Translations under genes and position numbers: made by a program
Part shown: positions 15,401-23,716 of the stretch, piece by piece
Layout: each line of letters opens with the position of its first letter
Numbering within the stretch: position 1 is the stretch's first letter
The notes under the pieces: generated by a model
What the model saw: only the letters and a program-made list of their open reading frames with translations
What the model was told of the DNA's origin: nothing
Database searches by the model: none
Assembly (NCBI RefSeq): GCF_004402215.1
Contig: NZ_SOEZ01000071.1
Location: forward strand, 1-51,041
Direction: 5' to 3'
DNA length: 51,041 nucleotides
From: Cryobacterium tagatosivorans
GTDB taxonomy: Bacteria; Actinomycetota; Actinomycetes; Actinomycetales; Microbacteriaceae

Positions 15401-18377
15401 CGTCGCGGCCCCCGACGAAGTCACTGTCCGCCCGGGCAGCACCGTTTCGGTCCGGGTCCTCGGCAACGACTCCGACCCCGACGGCGGAGCACTGACGATC
15501 ACCGACGTCACCCCGAGCGGCGACCTCGGCGAGGCGGCGGTCGACGGCGACGTGGTCGCGGTGACCGCGCCGAAGACCGAGGGCCGCTTCGGCTTCATTT
15601 ACGAGATCAGCAATGATCGGGGCGGCACCAGCTCCAATTTCCTCACCGTCGTGGTGCGAGCGGATGCGCCGCTGTCGAGGCCGGACGCCAGCGACACCCG
15701 GCTCACGCTGTCCGACGTGCTTGACCGGAAGACGATCGACGTCGATGTGCTCGCGAACGTGTTCTTCGCCGACGCCCCGGCCCGCAAGCTCGACGTGTCC
15801 GTCCTGCCCGGGTTCGGCGACCACGCACGGGTGACCGGTGCCAAGCGCATCCGGGTGAGCATCGGCAACGACAGCCAGATCATCCCGTTCTCGGTCAGCC
15901 ACCCCGACGACCCGTCAATCGTCGCCCACGCGTTCATCTGGGTGCCCGGCTATGACGACGCCCTCCCGCAGCTGCGCAGGGGAGCGCCGGCGCTCACCAT
16001 CCCGAGCGAGTCGACGCTCACCATCGACATCAACGACTACGTCGTCGCGGTCGGCGGGAAGCGCGTGAAGGTCACCGACCGCAGCACGGTGCAGGCCACC
16101 CACTCCGACGGGGCGAGCCTCGTCTCGGGCGATCGCCGGCTGGTCTTCACCAGCGCCGACAAGTACTACGGTCCCGCGTCCATCTCGTTCGAGGTGACCG
16201 ACGGTTCCGACGCGACCGACCGCGGCGGCCGCACGGCCACCATTGTCCTGCCGATCACCGTGACGCCGCGGACCAACCAGCCGCCGGCCTTCGATGGCGC
16301 CGTCCTCGACATCGAGCCGGACGAGACCAGGGTCATCGACCTCGGCAAGCTCACCGCCTACCCCTACCCCGACGACCGGGCGGAGCTCGCCTACACGGTC
16401 CTCGAACCCAAACCCACCGGATTCAGCTACTCCGTCGACGGCCGGATGCTCACCGTGCGCGCCGCGCTGAAGACACCCAAGGGCGCCCGGAGCGCGCTCA
16501 CCATCGGGGTCCGGGACGACCTCAGCACCGGCAAGGCCGGCCGAATCGATGTGCGCGTCGTCGGATCGACCCGGCCGATCGCCGTTCCGGCGAGGGATGC
16601 GGCGATCGCCCCGCGGGGCCGGACCACCGTCGTCGATGTGCTGGCGAACGACGGCGCCACCAACCCGTTCCCGGCGACCCCGCTGACCGTGGTCGGGGTG
16701 CGCGGACTCGACCGGGCCTCGCTTCCGGCCGGTGTGGCGATCAGCCGGAGCGCCGACAGCAGCCGCCTCTCCGTGACGGTCTCCGACACGGCCGCTCCCG
16801 TCGACACGAACCTCGAATACCAGGTGGCCGACGCCACCGGCGACCCTGACCGGTATGCCTGGGGCACGGTCCGGATTTCCGTGCAGGACAAGCCGGACCC
16901 GGTCACGAACCTGCGGGTGACCGGATTCGGCGACCGCAGGCTGTCCGTCTCCTTCAACGCCGGGGCCGCCAACAACTCGCCGATCTCCGGGTACGAGGTC
17001 ACTCTGGTCGACGTCGACTCCGGCGCGTCGACCGGCACCGTGCTGTGCGCCTCGACCGCCTGCGAAATCCCGACGCCGGGCAACGGCCAGGGGCACTCCG
17101 TGCGGGTCTCCGTCGCCGCCCGGAACGCGATCGGGCTGTCCGTGCCCACCGTTCTGGCCGATCCGGTCTGGTCCGACGTGGTGCCGCCGGCCCCGGCCGG
17201 GCTCGCCGCCGCGCCGCTGGAGGGCGGGCTGCGCCTCAGCTGGGACGCGGTCGGCGCATCCGGCGGAGGAACGCCCGTCCGCGGCTATGTCGTCACCGTC
17301 GGCGGAACACCCCAGGGCGAAGTGAGCGCCACGGGACCGCAGTGTGACGCGTCCTCCTGCAGCATCGACGTCGCGGGCCTGGGCAACGGCGCGGACGTCG
17401 CCTACACGGTCAGCGCGCGCAACGATGCCTACCCGGCCCTGTCGACCTGGTCCACCTCGGCAGGCACGGGACGCCCCTTCGGCCCGGCCAGGGCAGGCGG
17501 GATCTCGGCCACCGGTTCCGACTCCGACGGAACCGTCATGGTGTCCTGGGACGCCTTCGACGGCCGGGGCGACCCCATCGACGGGTACATCGTCCAGCGG
17601 CTCAGCAGCGACATCGTCCCGACGGGCGCGCAGGCGTGCTCGGTGAGCTCCCCGGCGCCCGGTCGCCTCGACCCGCCGCAGGCCGGCGGGTCGGTCGAGG
17701 AGCAGGTCGCCGTGTCGGCTGGAACCCGCTCGGTGGCCTTCGAGAACCTGCTGGCGGCCAACGCCACCTACGACTTCATCGTCTGGGGCTACAACCGCGC
17801 GGGCTGCGCGCACACCCCGGTGGCCACCGTGCGGGTGCGCGAGGCACCGGGAACGATCACCGATGTGCGAGGGGCGATGGAGTCGCGCGACGACGCCTGG
17901 GACTTCCACGTCACCCGGGTCAGTCCCTCGGCGGGCATCGACCACTACAACATCCGCTCCGGCGACGGGACGGGGCCGACGGTGCGATTCGACGGACAGG
18001 GCTGGCCGCGCGAGCTCCTGGACCGTCCCTTCGGCGAGATCGTCGGCTTCCAGCTCCAGGCCTGCGCCCCGTGGGGGTCGTGCGGTGACTGGTCGGCCAC
18101 GTCGACGGCGCCGGAGGAGTCGGTCAGTTTCGCGGTGACCGGGCTGGCCTACGACGAGGCCCGGGGGGTCTTCAGCTGGACCAACGGCCCCGACAACGGG
18201 CCCCTGTTGCCGGCCCGCTTCCGCTGTTCCGTGCCCGCTGACGGCCCCGCGTCGGTGTCGGATGCCGACTCACCGAACTCCTGCGTCCTGCCGGCCCCGG
18301 CCCCAGCAGGTACAGTACGGCTGACGGTCACGGTCAGAATCGGCGGCACCGATCACAGCTACGACTACGACAGATGA
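12486..18377 (+). CDS. Giant membrane-anchored Ig-like/FN3 repeat protein
   Basis: A 1963-residue protein. An N-terminal cytosolic stub and one transmembrane helix (about 12-32) anchor it with the C-terminus outside. Residues about 40-385 resemble a beta-propeller-like sensor region. About eleven tandem Ig/cadherin-like repeats of roughly 98 residues follow (starting near 392, 491, 581, 678, 777, 875, 973, 1061, 1161, 1263 and 1362), many with the 'VLxNDxDPDG' motif thought to bind calcium. At least three or four FN3 domains (from about 1470) complete it. There is no LPXTG signal. Start GTG 12486 overlaps the kinase stop, and the MoxR ATG overlaps its own stop. A role as a surface adhesin or wall-spanning sensor is inference. 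Confidence 0.88.
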   Translation: MRGWLATHRSLVATATSGTVVAALIAGIAVVSGGYTAQRLDLGDAAVWVTNESRQVVGRANTAVRELNTVVESGSSSLDVRQQGATVLVIDRGNSSMDILDPATATVADSVPLPPVEPAVYLAGDRAVITSDGNMWNLEAAALADFDSLAEPTLALGAGSVTSMDADGVFFAFTPATGDLSRVDATQGDAVVSTVSLKAGAGDDGYQLTSVGGRWALLNETTRQLYLPGQKVDLSAEIALADGPLLQQAAVAGDRVLIAHRGGLIGVPVSGGEPSILVARRTGDAAAPASAGKCSYAAWADGTLWRSCAGEARKGTTATLAGVAGDARLGFRLNGSAVLLNDARNGAAWAVQDGNELIDNWDELIETVRDQQRVDDTRDDSAPEFEKTQVPPVAIDDAFGARPGRAVTLPVLLNDYDPNGDVLVIASLSRIPHETGRLELIGNNQQVQLTLPPTASGRLSFGYTVNDGRGGTASATVTVVVRADDENSPPAQARPTRTTVQLGGRVTSQVLGDWVDPDGDPFYLTSATAPLPDQASFTPEGSVVYTDAGGGGEVKQVGLVVSDGRMEGAGTLAVTVRPAGAVPIVTEPFVVLAAAGREVTVSPLLHVRGGSGPLRLSSVPAKPDATVTPSFDGGTFRFTSNVVGTHEVEYAVTDGRTTATGRVRIDVIPAPESNTKPVTVPHTAFIRGRHSTVVDVLATDFDPAGGVLLVTGTMAVPPASGIRVEVLDQRLLRLTLTKPLEAGQVTFGYRVSNGLAEAEGTVTVVEIAEPSRKQAPIATADTISVRVGDAIDIPVLANDEHPDGETLTLDPALDAALPRGAGVLFASGSVLRYLAPRTAGNFTAVYRVNAPDGQFASAEVSISVREADEESNNPPVPKTVIARVLAGNTVRIPIPLSGIDPDGDSVQLLGQETNPEKGSVTTGGSDSIEYTSGEYSAGTDTFTYSVVDALGARASGTIRVGISPRLDGARNPVAAPDEVTVRPGSTVSVRVLGNDSDPDGGALTITDVTPSGDLGEAAVDGDVVAVTAPKTEGRFGFIYEISNDRGGTSSNFLTVVVRADAPLSRPDASDTRLTLSDVLDRKTIDVDVLANVFFADAPARKLDVSVLPGFGDHARVTGAKRIRVSIGNDSQIIPFSVSHPDDPSIVAHAFIWVPGYDDALPQLRRGAPALTIPSESTLTIDINDYVVAVGGKRVKVTDRSTVQATHSDGASLVSGDRRLVFTSADKYYGPASISFEVTDGSDATDRGGRTATIVLPITVTPRTNQPPAFDGAVLDIEPDETRVIDLGKLTAYPYPDDRAELAYTVLEPKPTGFSYSVDGRMLTVRAALKTPKGARSALTIGVRDDLSTGKAGRIDVRVVGSTRPIAVPARDAAIAPRGRTTVVDVLANDGATNPFPATPLTVVGVRGLDRASLPAGVAISRSADSSRLSVTVSDTAAPVDTNLEYQVADATGDPDRYAWGTVRISVQDKPDPVTNLRVTGFGDRRLSVSFNAGAANNSPISGYEVTLVDVDSGASTGTVLCASTACEIPTPGNGQGHSVRVSVAARNAIGLSVPTVLADPVWSDVVPPAPAGLAAAPLEGGLRLSWDAVGASGGGTPVRGYVVTVGGTPQGEVSATGPQCDASSCSIDVAGLGNGADVAYTVSARNDAYPALSTWSTSAGTGRPFGPARAGGISATGSDSDGTVMVSWDAFDGRGDPIDGYIVQRLSSDIVPTGAQACSVSSPAPGRLDPPQAGGSVEEQVAVSAGTRSVAFENLLAANATYDFIVWGYNRAGCAHTPVATVRVREAPGTITDVRGAMESRDDAWDFHVTRVSPSAGIDHYNIRSGDGTGPTVRFDGQGWPRELLDRPFGEIVGFQLQACAPWGSCGDWSATSTAPEESVSFAVTGLAYDEARGVFSWTNGPDNGPLLPARFRCSVPADGPASVSDADSPNSCVLPAPAPAGTVRLTVTVRIGGTDHSYDYDR

Positions 18378-19402
18378 ACACCAATTCGACGAGCACCAAC
18401 GCGATGCGCACCAGCGAAAGAGAACACGCAATGACGATGACCCCGGAGCAGGCCACCCAGTTCGCCGAGGCCTTCGACCGGCTGGTGCGCGGGGTCGAGC
18501 AGGTGCTGCTCGGCAAGGCCCACGTCATCCGGCTGTCGTTCACGGCGCTGCTCAGCGAAGGTCACCTGCTGCTCGAGGACGTTCCCGGCACTGGCAAGAC
18601 CTCCCTCGCCCGCGCGATCGCGCAGAGCGTGCGCGGCACGAGCAACCGGGTGCAGTTCACGCCCGACCTGCTGCCGAGCGACATCACCGGCGTGAGCATT
18701 TACGACCAGCGGAGCGGCTCCTTCGACTTCCACCGCGGACCGGTCTTCGCGAACATCGTGCTCGCCGACGAAATCAACCGGGCCAGCCCCAAGACCCAGT
18801 CGGCTCTCCTCGAGGTGATGGAGGAGGGACAGGTCACCACGGACGGGGTCACTCACCCGGTCGCCGCCCCGTTCATGGTCATCGCCACCCAGAACCCGAT
18901 CGAGCAGGCGGGCACCTACCGACTCCCGGAGGCCCAGCTGGACCGGTTCATCATGAAGTCATCGATCGGCTACCCCGACCACGCGTCCACGATCAGGATC
19001 CTCGAAGGGTCCGACCGGCGCGCCCACGACGTGGTGGTCCCGCCTGTGCTGTCGGCCGCCACCGTCGTCGAGCTCGCCGCGCTGGCGCGCACGGTGCACG
19101 TGGACCCGACCATCAACGACTACGTCTCCCGGCTCGTCGACGCGACCCGCAACGCGACCGAGGTGCGCCTCGGCGCGAGCGTTCGCGGCGCGCTCGCCCT
19201 CATCCGCACGGCCAAGACGCTGGCCGCGTCCAACGGCAGGCATTACGTGATCCCGGATGACGTGAAGGCCCTCGCCGAACCGGTGCTCGCGCACCGTCTC
19301 CTGCTCGACCCCGAGGCCGAATTCGACGGGGTCACCCCGTCGAGTGTGATCGCGCAGATCCTGATCGAGACCCCGCCGCCCGGCGACAGGCAGCTCGTGT
19401 GA
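18374..19402 (+). CDS. MoxR-family AAA+ ATPase
   Basis: A 342-residue cytosolic AAA+ protein. Walker A is in EDVPGTGKTSLA, Walker B in VLADEINRASPKTQSALLEV, and the sensor segment is ATQNPIEQAGTYRLPEAQLD; a C-terminal helical lid follows. MoxR proteins act with DUF58/VWA partners to mature or remodel other proteins, and here a DUF58 gene follows directly. ATG 18374 overlaps the giant gene's stop (ATGA); ATG 18404 and 18431 are alternatives, because the conserved family start is near MTPEQATQFAEAF. Its role in this cluster is not known; it may activate the Ig/FN3 protein or the pseudo-transglutaminase. Confidence 0.93.
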   Translation: MNTNSTSTNAMRTSEREHAMTMTPEQATQFAEAFDRLVRGVEQVLLGKAHVIRLSFTALLSEGHLLLEDVPGTGKTSLARAIAQSVRGTSNRVQFTPDLLPSDITGVSIYDQRSGSFDFHRGPVFANIVLADEINRASPKTQSALLEVMEEGQVTTDGVTHPVAAPFMVIATQNPIEQAGTYRLPEAQLDRFIMKSSIGYPDHASTIRILEGSDRRAHDVVVPPVLSAATVVELAALARTVHVDPTINDYVSRLVDATRNATEVRLGASVRGALALIRTAKTLAASNGRHYVIPDDVKALAEPVLAHRLLLDPEAEFDGVTPSSVIAQILIETPPPGDRQLV

Positions 19403-20700
19403 GCCAGGCCGTCACTGTTCCCCGGGACGGCCGTCTGGCCGACTCGATTGCGTGGACGGTCGACGCCGCACGCAGCTCGGGGGCACGCCTCCGCACGGCA
19501 GCGCGCGCTCTGGGCGCGGTGGTCACACCCCTCGGCTGGTCCATCCTCGCGGTCGTCGTGCTCTCCTTCGTCGCCGGCTACTCGCTCGGCTGGACCGAAC
19601 TGGTCGCCGTCGGCTGGGCCGGACTCGTGCTGGTCGGGGCCGCCTCCGGGTACCTGATCGGTCGCACCGCCTACGTCATCTCGCTGGCGATGCCGGTCGA
19701 CCGCGTCGTCGTCGGCGACCGCGTCCCCGGCCAGGTGGTCGTGCGCAATCCGACCAGGCGTCGCCTGCCGGGAGTCCACGTCGAGGTGCCGGTCGGCTCC
19801 GGGCTGGCCGAGTTCGCCATGCCCGGCCTGGCCAGGGAGTCCAACTTCGAGGACGTCTTCCTCGTTCCGACGAGGCGCCGCGGGGTGATCCCGGTCGGCC
19901 CCGTCCGCACGGTGCGCGCCGACCCCATCGGCCTGGTGCGCAGGGAGCGGGTCTGGGCCGAACGAATCGAGCTGTTCGTGCACCCCCTGACCATTCCGAT
20001 CCCGAGCATGAGTACGGGATTCATCCGCGACCTCGAGGGCAACCCGACCAGGGACCTCACCAGCAGTGACGTGTCGTTCCACGCGCTGCGTGAGTATGTC
20101 CGCGGCGACGAGCGCCGCAACATCCACTGGAAAAGCACCGCCAGGACCGGCACCTACATGGTGCGCCAGTTCGAGGAGACACGCCGGAGCCACCTCATGG
20201 TCGCGCTCAGCGTGGCCGAAGCGGACTACGCGTCCGACGACGAGTTCGAGATGGCCGTCAGCGTGGCGGGATCGTTGGGCGTGCGGGCGATCCGCGACGG
20301 ACGAACGGTGTCGGTCGTCGCCAGTGAGACCACCGGGGCATCGGGCAGGCGCCGGCGGTCGGCCCTCCGCACGCTGAGCACGCTCACCCGGACTCGGCTG
20401 CTGGACGACCTGAGCCGGGTGGAGACGTCGGCGAGGGCACTTCCCCTGGCCGGCCTGGCCCGGGCCGCGGCCGAGAGCATGGCCGGGATCTCGGTTGCCT
20501 TCCTGGTCTGCGGGTCACGGGCGACCCTGGCCGAGCTGCGGGCGGCGTCGACCCGGTTCCCCGCGGGAGTCGAGGTCGTCGCCGTGGTCTGTGACCCCGA
20601 GGCGGTGCCCAGCCTCCGGCGCGTGGCCGAACTCAGCGTGCTCACCATCGGCTTCCTCGACGACCTGCAGAAAAGCCTCTCCCGAACGGCCGGCGCATGA
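19399..20700 (+). CDS. DUF58 membrane protein (MoxR partner)
   Basis: A 433-residue protein with two N-terminal transmembrane helices (about 45-90) and a long cytosolic part. The DUF58 signature FHALREYVRGDERRNIHWKS is clear, and a VWA-like fold follows. DUF58 proteins are almost always coded beside MoxR ATPases and are thought to serve as their substrate adaptors. The GTG start overlaps the MoxR stop (GTGA) and its own stop overlaps the next ATG, so three genes form a translationally coupled chain. Function beyond the MoxR link is unknown. Confidence 0.9.
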   Translation: MSQAVTVPRDGRLADSIAWTVDAARSSGARLRTAARALGAVVTPLGWSILAVVVLSFVAGYSLGWTELVAVGWAGLVLVGAASGYLIGRTAYVISLAMPVDRVVVGDRVPGQVVVRNPTRRRLPGVHVEVPVGSGLAEFAMPGLARESNFEDVFLVPTRRRGVIPVGPVRTVRADPIGLVRRERVWAERIELFVHPLTIPIPSMSTGFIRDLEGNPTRDLTSSDVSFHALREYVRGDERRNIHWKSTARTGTYMVRQFEETRRSHLMVALSVAEADYASDDEFEMAVSVAGSLGVRAIRDGRTVSVVASETTGASGRRRRSALRTLSTLTRTRLLDDLSRVETSARALPLAGLARAAAESMAGISVAFLVCGSRATLAELRAASTRFPAGVEVVAVVCDPEAVPSLRRVAELSVLTIGFLDDLQKSLSRTAGA

Positions 20701-23024
20701 GCGCCGAGCGGCCTCGTCCGGGCTGGGGATTCATCGCGGGCAACACCCTGGCGCTGATGGCGGCCACGGCCACCGCGTCCCTGGCCCTGTGGCCGGTGTA
20801 CCAGAGCGGCGAATTCATCGTGCTCGTGGCCGCGACCTTCGCCCTGGGCGCCGCCATCGCCATCGCCGGCGCCCGCCTCCGCTGGCCCGCCTGGCTGGTC
20901 GCGCTGGTGACCGTGGCCGCCTACCTGCTCGCCGGTGTGCCCCTGGCCATCCCCGGGCGGGCGATCGAACGCGTCCTGCCGTCGGTGGACGGCCTGCTCG
21001 AGCTCCTCACCGCCACCGCCCTCAGCTGGAAGCAACTGGTCACCATCGTCCTTCCGGTCGGGGCATACCAGTCCCTTCTCGTGCCTGCGTTCATCCTGGT
21101 GCTCCTGACGAGCGTGATCGGGCTCTCCGCCGCGCTGCGGTCGCGGATCGGCGAGTTCGCCCTGCTCGCGCCGATCGCGCTGTTCGTCGCCGGCATCGGG
21201 CTGGGCCCGACCGCGGAAACCACGGCGATCGGGCGCGGCCTCGGCCTCTTCGTCGTGCTGCTCTTCTGGCTGCTCTGGTTCCACTGGCAGCGACGACGCG
21301 CCGCGGTGCGGCTCGTCGCGCAGCAGTCTCGCCGCACCCTCGAGTCCTCCGCCGACCGGGCACTCGCCGCCGCACGGGGGCTCGCGAGCGCCGCGGTGAT
21401 CATGGCGCTGGCCATCGCCGTCGGCACGGCCGCCGCGATCGCGGTCCCGGTCTCGGAACCCCGAGACGTGCTGCGGGCCCGGGTCCAGCAACCATTCGAC
21501 CCCCGCGACTATCCCAGCCCGCTGAGCGGATTCCGCGGCTACCTCCAGCCGGAGCAGAGCGACACCGCGCTGCTGACCGTGGCCGGACTGCCCAAGGACG
21601 GCAGGCTCCGGATCGCCACGCTCGACAGCTACGACGGCATCGTCTACTCGGTCGGAAGCGACACCGTCAGCAGCGCCTCCGGGTCGTTCACCCGCCTGCC
21701 CTACCGGCTCGACCAGGCACAGGTCGACGGCGACCCGCTCACGCTGAGCGTCACCGTCGTCGGCTACCGAGGGGTGTGGGTTCCCGGCGCCGGTGCGCTC
21801 GAGCGGATCGAATTCCTCGGCGCGTCGGCGTCGGCGCGCGCCGACTCCTTCTACTACAACGACAACAGCACAACCGCGGCGGTCCTCGGCGGCCTGCAGG
21901 AGGGCGACAGCTACCGCAGCCAATCGGTCCTTCCGCGCCCGCCGGCCGAACTCGCGGGAGCCCGGCCGGGCATCGAGGTCCTCTCGCCGATCAGCGTCGT
22001 CCCGGACGGGATCGCCCAGGCCCTGGACGGGTACGTGCGAGCCGGCGACCCGCCCGGTGTGCAGCTCCAGTCGATGCTGGCGGGCCTCCGGGCCGACGGC
22101 TACATCAGCCACGGAGTGAAGGCGGATGAACCGGCCAGCCGATCCGGACACGGCGCCGACCGGATCACCCAGCTGTTCGGCGACCGGCCGATGCTCGGCG
22201 ACGAGGAGCAATACGCGGTCGCGGCCGCCCTGATGGCCAGGAAACTGGGTTTCCCGAGCCGCGTGGTCGTCGGTTTCGCGCCGGAGAACGCCGGCGGCGA
22301 CGAGTCGGTGACCGTCACCGGCTCGGACATCTCGGCCTGGATCGAGGTCCAGACCGCCGCAGACGGCTGGGTGCCCATCGACCCCAACCCACTCGTCAGG
22401 GAGGTTCCGCCGAAGCAGCCGGACGAGCCCACCGTCGTGTCCCGGCCGCAGACCGTCGTGCCGCCGCCCGCCCCCGACGCGGCCGAACCGGGAGACCTCA
22501 CTCCACCCGAGAGCACGGTCGAAGATCCGCCCGCGCCGATGCACCCCCTCCTGGCCTTCCTGCTGGCCGCCGTGACCGTGCTCGGCTGGACCCTGCTGGG
22601 CCTGCTCGTTGTGCTCGCCCCGTTCCTGGCGATCGCCCTGGCCAAACTCCGGCGGAGCCGGCTGCGCCGCTCCGCCGCCGCGGCCGCCGACCGGATCAGC
22701 GGCGGCTGGCGCGACTTCGCCGACACAGCGATCGACTTCCGCGTGCCGGTGCCTCGTTCGGCCACCCGGACCGAGCTCGCCGTGGCGGTGGGCGGGCAGG
22801 GTTCGCTCGTCCTGGCATCCGTGGTCGATCGTGCGCTCTACTCACCGGACGAACCGGCCCACGCCGACGCCGATGCCGTGTGGGATTCCGTGGGTGAACT
22901 GCGCGCCTCGTTCCGGGGGAGCAGCAGCCGCCTCGAGCGAGTGAAGGCGCTCATTTCGCTGCGCTCCTTCGGCCGGTACTCTGGAGAGGCGTCCAAACGG
23001 ACCGCGGAGGGAGCCGGATCGTGA
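20697..23024 (+). CDS. TgpA-like membrane transglutaminase-fold protein, catalytic Cys and His missing
   Basis: A 775-residue polytopic membrane protein: about seven transmembrane helices up to residue 260, an extracytoplasmic transglutaminase-like domain (about 265-600), another helix (about 618-645) and a cytosolic tail. In active members the catalytic Cys sits in 'GxCxxFA' and the His in 'HAWVEV'. Here the matching segments read GDEEQYAVAAAL (501-) and GSDISAWIEV (542-), so Glu503 or Glu504 and Ser546 replace Cys and His, while Asp562 (IDPNP) remains. It should have no transglutaminase or protease activity and may be a binding pseudoenzyme. It follows DUF58 with a 4-base overlap, the usual MoxR-DUF58-TgpA order. 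Confidence 0.88.
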   Translation: MSAERPRPGWGFIAGNTLALMAATATASLALWPVYQSGEFIVLVAATFALGAAIAIAGARLRWPAWLVALVTVAAYLLAGVPLAIPGRAIERVLPSVDGLLELLTATALSWKQLVTIVLPVGAYQSLLVPAFILVLLTSVIGLSAALRSRIGEFALLAPIALFVAGIGLGPTAETTAIGRGLGLFVVLLFWLLWFHWQRRRAAVRLVAQQSRRTLESSADRALAAARGLASAAVIMALAIAVGTAAAIAVPVSEPRDVLRARVQQPFDPRDYPSPLSGFRGYLQPEQSDTALLTVAGLPKDGRLRIATLDSYDGIVYSVGSDTVSSASGSFTRLPYRLDQAQVDGDPLTLSVTVVGYRGVWVPGAGALERIEFLGASASARADSFYYNDNSTTAAVLGGLQEGDSYRSQSVLPRPPAELAGARPGIEVLSPISVVPDGIAQALDGYVRAGDPPGVQLQSMLAGLRADGYISHGVKADEPASRSGHGADRITQLFGDRPMLGDEEQYAVAAALMARKLGFPSRVVVGFAPENAGGDESVTVTGSDISAWIEVQTAADGWVPIDPNPLVREVPPKQPDEPTVVSRPQTVVPPPAPDAAEPGDLTPPESTVEDPPAPMHPLLAFLLAAVTVLGWTLLGLLVVLAPFLAIALAKLRRSRLRRSAAAAADRISGGWRDFADTAIDFRVPVPRSATRTELAVAVGGQGSLVLASVVDRALYSPDEPAHADADAVWDSVGELRASFRGSSSRLERVKALISLRSFGRYSGEASKRTAEGAGS

Positions 23025-23653
23025 ACTGCCGGATCTGCGGGGCGGAACTTCCGGGTGGCGCCATGTTCTGCGGGGAATGCGGCAGCTCCAGCACCGCGAC
23101 GCCGGCCACGCGCAAGCGACCGGACCCGCGCCCCAGCGACACCACGATCATCCAGCGGCTGCCGCCCACGGTGATCTCGGTGCCGATCGACGTGCCGATC
23201 GAACCGATCGACCTGTCGCCGGCCGTGGTCCTGCCTCGGCCCGTGCAGGCGGCACCCCTGACGGCAGTCGTGACGGCGCCCGTGAGCGCGCCCGTGACGG
23301 CGCCCGCGGTCCCTGCCTCGACGAGTGCGCCGCTTTTCGACCTGCAATTCAGCACGGGGGAGAGGGCAACCGTGGGCGGCACCGGCCTGATCGGGCGCCG
23401 CCCGCTGCCGCAGCCGTCCGAAGTCTTCGATCACCTGATCCAGATTTCCGACACCGGGATGTCCGTGTCCAAGAGCCACCTCGAGTTCGGGCAACAGGAC
23501 GGCGAGCTCTGGGTGAGCGACCGTTTCTCCGGCAACGGGACGATCATCCGCCGCCCGGGCGAGGCGGCGCTGCGGTGCGAACCCGGCCGCCGGTACCGGG
23601 TGCCCCGCGGCACCCGGGTGGAAATCGCCGACCAGTTCTTCGTTCTGCGCTAG
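23021..23653 (+). CDS. Zinc-ribbon and FHA-domain protein
   Basis: A 210-residue cytosolic protein. The N-terminus is a zinc ribbon with two CxxC pairs (CRIC at 3-6 and CGEC near 21-24). A linker of about 80 residues rich in Pro, Val and Thr contains DTTIIQR (Thr41/Thr42), similar to the motifs in the first FHA protein. A C-terminal FHA domain has the landmarks GRR, SKSHLEF and DRFSGNGT. GTG 23021 overlaps the previous stop. It directly precedes the EccC-like ATPase; in Firmicutes EssC the FHA domains are fused to this ATPase, so this protein may supply the missing FHA module in trans. Confidence 0.85.
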   Translation: MNCRICGAELPGGAMFCGECGSSSTATPATRKRPDPRPSDTTIIQRLPPTVISVPIDVPIEPIDLSPAVVLPRPVQAAPLTAVVTAPVSAPVTAPAVPASTSAPLFDLQFSTGERATVGGTGLIGRRPLPQPSEVFDHLIQISDTGMSVSKSHLEFGQQDGELWVSDRFSGNGTIIRRPGEAALRCEPGRRYRVPRGTRVEIADQFFVLR

Positions 23654-23716
23654 CTCGACGCAGCCGCCCGCGCCACGGGTCCACTGCTCCTCCCCACGGT
23701 GGCGCGGCGGAGCCCG

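Noticed and set aside
20697..23024. Active protein-crosslinking transglutaminase
   Set aside because: The Cys and His of the triad are replaced, so only the fold is claimed.
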